From JBAXAM01 sp964213355 (GTDB lineage: Bacteria; Pseudomonadota; Gammaproteobacteria; UBA9339): DNA of 64,000 nt. The position numbers and the translations under genes are program-made. Below, in pieces: positions 61,471 through 64,000 of the stretch (within the stretch, counting starts at the first letter, position 1; every line of letters starts with the position of its first letter). Under the pieces are notes generated by a model. That model saw nothing but the letters and a program-made list of their open reading frames with translations. It did not search any database and had not been told where the DNA came from. The DNA lies in assembly GCA_964213355.1 (NCBI GenBank), contig CAXOVY010000029.1, positions 53,481-117,480 on the forward strand, written 5' to 3'.

Positions 61471-63672
61471 ATGCATAAAAAAACTGCAGTGTTCGCTATA
61501 GGTATAGTAACCACGATTATATTTTTATTTTTAACGTGGGAACCTAATTTTAAATATTTTGACATTCTGACAAGAGTTAACCTCATTTTTTATGATGTTA
61601 ATTTAAAAATTTTTCATAAAAAAAATAAGTCGACCGATATTGTTATAGTTGATATTGACGAAAAAAGTTTACAAGACGAGGGCCGTTGGCCATGGTCGAG
61701 AAATAAAATTGCAGCCATGACCAAAAACCTGCAAAATAGCGACGCTGCGGTAATTGTTTTTGATATTTTATTCCCAGAACAAGAACCTGATATAGCCGAT
61801 ACTTTGCTAAAACACGCTAGGCAAGGCAAAGACATAGCACCTCAAGTTATCGATTATTTATCCCAACAATTACCATCTTTTGATAACGACAAAATATTTG
61901 CTTCCGCCTTAACAAAAAGCGATGTTGTTTTAGGAGTATTTTTCAGTAAAGATCTTTATCACTCAACCGGAAAACTTGGCAAGCCAATTTTTAGTTTAGC
62001 CCAACCGGTAGAACTAGTTGTTTTACATGAATCCAAATTTATTGGAAACACTCCTGTTTTAGCCGATGCTGTACGTTATACCGGCTTTACCACAACCATA
62101 CCGGACGTGGATGGATATTTGAGACGAGCACCGCTACTAATTGAACATAATAAAGAACTTTATCCATCCCTAGCATTGGCTACAGTTAAAGCTTATTTGT
62201 TAACCGAAAAATTTTCTTTAGACTTACGTGATTTGGGAAAAAGTAAAATATTTTTAGGGGTAACTTTAGGTAATACTTATATCCCAACAGATTTAGCTGG
62301 AAATGTTTTGATTACCTATGGCGGCCCTGCTTTTTCTTTTCCCTATGTGTCTGCTACTGATGTCCTGCATAATAAATTTCCTCCGCAAACTTTTGCGGGG
62401 AAAATAGTTCTTATTGGTTCCTCGGCTATTGGTATTGGTGATTTACATGCTACTCCATTGCAATCTGTCGGTTACCCCGGAACGGAGGTTCATGCCAGCA
62501 TTATTGCATCTATTCTAAATAAAAACATTATTTCCTCGCCCCTTTGGTTGGTTGGAATTGAAAGAATTGTCATTGTAATAATTAGCTTAATTGCCACAAT
62601 TTTAGCAGCATATTTACCAGCATTAGGTTTGATTTTATTAACCGCAGGGATAATGCTTTTACTGTTTATTTTTAATGCAGTGTTATTGGCCAAATGTGAC
62701 TGGATATTACCGCATTTAGTGCTCCCCTATTTACAACTATTATTTTTAGGAATTATTAACAGTGGTTGTGGTTACTTGTTTGAAACCAGATCGCGCAAAA
62801 AATTACATGCTGTTTATGGACAATATGTTTCTGCAGCACACATTGACAAAATGCTAGAACTTCCGGATAAACATCCCTTGGATGGCAATACCAAAATGAT
62901 GACGGTATTATTTGCTGATGTTCGTAGTTTCACCTCTATTTCTGAAAAACTAGACGCGAAAGGGATTAAAAAATTCCTCACCACTCTATTCACCCCCTTC
63001 ACTGAAATTATTTTTGATTGTAAAGGAACTATTGATAAATATGTTGGCGATATGATTATGGCTTTTTGGAACGATCCAATTGATGACCCTGAACATGCAT
63101 CACATGCTGTACAAGCAGCACTAAGAATGCAAAGCAAGGTGAGAGAATTAGTTCCAGTTTTTGCCGAACAAAAACTACCCAGTATTGGTGTTCGTATAGG
63201 TGTTAATACTGGAATGATGCATGTGGGTGATATGGGATCAGAATATCGTAAAGCCTATACTGTTTTAGGCGATGCTGTAAATCTAGCTTCACGTTTAGAG
63301 GGTGTTAACAAGATGTATGGAACACTCATTTTAGTGTCACAGGAAACTAAAGATCTGTGTAATAATATTGTTTTTCGTTTTGTTGATTGTATCTTTGTAA
63401 AGGGTAAAGCAACCCCGACTAATGTTTACGAGCCTTTGTGTTTACTGAGCGACAAAACCGCTGCTTTAGAAACAGAGCTAACGCAATATAATAAAGCTTT
63501 GGAATTATATAATGCTAGTAACTGGAGTGAGGCAAGAGAAAAATTTACAAAATTAGCGAAACAATACCCCGAGACACAAACTTATACTATTTACTTAGAA
63601 CGCGTTAGCCAATACGAAGCTTCTCCACCGCCACTAGGCTGGGATAGAGGCCAGCATCTAACTGAAAAATAA
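61471..63672 (+). CDS. CHASE2-domain class III adenylate/guanylate cyclase
   Basis: Membrane-bound signalling enzyme of 733 residues. An N-terminal membrane segment (residues 7-24) leads to an extracytoplasmic CHASE2 sensor domain (about 35-340, with IVDIDEKSLQDEGRWPWSR). Three membrane segments follow (about 350-440), then the catalytic domain: metal-binding Asp in VLFADVRSFTSIS and in VGDMIMAFWNDP, and GSEYRKAYTVLGDAVNLASRLE. The tail (ALELYNASNWSEAREKF) resembles a TPR helix pair. Motifs for catalysis are complete; the choice of cAMP over cGMP is not decided here. It is divergent from the Tps genes. Confidence 0.92.
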   Translation: MHKKTAVFAIGIVTTIIFLFLTWEPNFKYFDILTRVNLIFYDVNLKIFHKKNKSTDIVIVDIDEKSLQDEGRWPWSRNKIAAMTKNLQNSDAAVIVFDILFPEQEPDIADTLLKHARQGKDIAPQVIDYLSQQLPSFDNDKIFASALTKSDVVLGVFFSKDLYHSTGKLGKPIFSLAQPVELVVLHESKFIGNTPVLADAVRYTGFTTTIPDVDGYLRRAPLLIEHNKELYPSLALATVKAYLLTEKFSLDLRDLGKSKIFLGVTLGNTYIPTDLAGNVLITYGGPAFSFPYVSATDVLHNKFPPQTFAGKIVLIGSSAIGIGDLHATPLQSVGYPGTEVHASIIASILNKNIISSPLWLVGIERIVIVIISLIATILAAYLPALGLILLTAGIMLLLFIFNAVLLAKCDWILPHLVLPYLQLLFLGIINSGCGYLFETRSRKKLHAVYGQYVSAAHIDKMLELPDKHPLDGNTKMMTVLFADVRSFTSISEKLDAKGIKKFLTTLFTPFTEIIFDCKGTIDKYVGDMIMAFWNDPIDDPEHASHAVQAALRMQSKVRELVPVFAEQKLPSIGVRIGVNTGMMHVGDMGSEYRKAYTVLGDAVNLASRLEGVNKMYGTLILVSQETKDLCNNIVFRFVDCIFVKGKATPTNVYEPLCLLSDKTAALETELTQYNKALELYNASNWSEAREKFTKLAKQYPETQTYTIYLERVSQYEASPPPLGWDRGQHLTEK

Positions 63673-63686
63673 ACTCATTTAGTAGT

Positions 63687-63716
63687 TGTGCCCTTTCACG
63701 CTGCACTAAGGGCACA
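63687..63716 (+). terminator. Stem-loop after the cyclase gene
   Basis: TGTGCCCTT (63687-63695) pairs perfectly with AAGGGCACA (63708-63716) around a 12-base loop. The T-run after it is poor, so it may be a weak terminator. Confidence 0.55.
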
Positions 63717-63732
63717 TCGCACTCATTATGCT

Positions 63733-63760
63733 TTGATTTTTTGCAACGAACAATTATACT
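63733..63760 (+). promoter_or_regulatory. Predicted sigma70 promoter for the right-edge gene
   Basis: TTGATT (63733-63738) and TATACT (63755-63760) with a 16-base spacer resemble the -35 and -10 boxes. The next gene starts 44 bases downstream, with GGAGGG at 63794-63799. Confidence 0.45.
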
Positions 63761-63804
63761 ATAGAAACCAGCTTTGATAAAATATCGACCATGGAGGGTG
63801 TATA

Positions 63805-64000
63805 TGGAACCAACAACTCTAAATGTTGACAATCCAGGTAGAGGCGACTGCGGTTATTTTTCTGTCGAAATTTCAATGATTCCTACTCTACTAAAAGAGT
63901 TAGGTGAAATTGGCGCCTTTCCTATAGATGGAAACAAAGAAGACTTTATTGCGTATTCCGATGAAATCGATCAATCATTCCGATTCAAACCGATCAATGA
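63805..64000 (+). CDS. Start of a possible cysteine-protease-like protein, cut by IS21
   Basis: ATG at 63805 has GGAGGG five bases before it, an excellent site. The frame reads LNVDNPGRGDCGYFSVEISM, in which GRGDCGYF resembles the catalytic-cysteine strand of OTU-type deubiquitinases (G-D-G-N-C). Only about 48 native codons are present; from 63950 the sequence is the IS21 end, so the rest of the frame is IS-encoded. A family call from one motif is weak. The gene seems recently disrupted, since promoter and ribosome binding site are intact. Confidence 0.5.
63950..64000 (-). mobile_element. End of a second IS21 copy, inverted relative to the first
   Basis: These 51 bases are the exact reverse complement of 2506-2556, the right end of the IS21 element at the left edge. 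Because the match extends through two repeat units, it is most likely the same (right) end of another copy in the opposite orientation. The element continues beyond the window. Confidence 0.85.

Noticed and set aside
61231..61476. Longer start (MHEVYPVP...) for the truncated TpsB copy
   Set aside because: The 82 extra residues precede a normal signal peptide and overlap the promoter and first codons of the divergent cyclase gene.

Overview
The window is AT-rich chromosomal DNA of a gammaproteobacterium. Conserved housekeeping blocks (nadD-rsfS-rlmH-mrdA, rpmB-rpmG-mutM, leuS-lptE-holA, dksA, pcnB, lnt) are interspersed with accessory genes of a host-associated or intracellular lifestyle: a Trb-type type IV secretion system, a kinase-like candidate effector, an inverse autotransporter, a two-partner secretion exoprotein and a possible cysteine-protease-like effector start. 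The gene set fits the order Legionellales (Legionella/Coxiella and relatives). That placement is an inference from gene content; no 16S rRNA gene is present.

Layout. 1-2556: the right part of an IS21-family element (istA, istB, terminal repeats), which truncates a minus-strand inverse autotransporter gene carrying a DnaJ-like motif (to 5667). 5892-6925: an IS630-family element with a -1 slippery site, inserted in a gene remnant. 7207-15184: rubredoxin, a PAS histidine kinase and a group 3b-type [NiFe]-hydrogenase operon (beta, gamma, delta, alpha), then a maturation protease, a His-rich metal (probably nickel) transporter and an unusual HypC-HydE fusion. 15353-28445: housekeeping genes (dapF, dksA, lysS, tRNA-Glu, pcnB, coaD, mutM-rpmG-rpmB, nadD, rsfS, rlmH, mrdA, csp) with one kinase-like candidate effector (21131-23221). 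28508-38091: a minus-strand T4SS operon trbC-D-E-F-G-I-I'-L-traF-trbB without relaxase, coupling protein or TrbJ. 38291-50713: LonH-type protease, holA, lptE, leuS, lnt, a small double-glycine-leader peptide locus, a degenerate TraI-like protein, a lipoprotein, murI and ybeY. 50821-63672: skp, a FecR-domain protein, a 2222-residue TpsA exoprotein with about 16 apparently identical 237-bp repeats, TpsB, a truncated TpsB duplicate and a divergent CHASE2/class III cyclase. 63805-63949: a new gene start cut by a second IS21 end.

How the genes work together. The hydrogenase operon would give a cytosolic NAD(P)-linked [NiFe] enzyme with its own protease and metal importer; the other Hyp factors must be elsewhere. 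TraF would mature the TrbC pilin, TrbE and TrbB power secretion, and TrbF/G/I/L build the channel. TpsB would export TpsA, with Skp as periplasmic chaperone nearby. The 51-base end of the IS21 copy at the left recurs in inverted orientation at the right edge, so about 61 kb lies between two inverted IS21 copies.

Three genes (pcnB, rlmH and probably dapF) appear to start at ATT rather than ATG; for pcnB this matches the known E. coli case. Several starts given here are shorter or longer than the longest open frame for reasons stated in each entry. Everything is from reading the sequence by eye; no database search was run.
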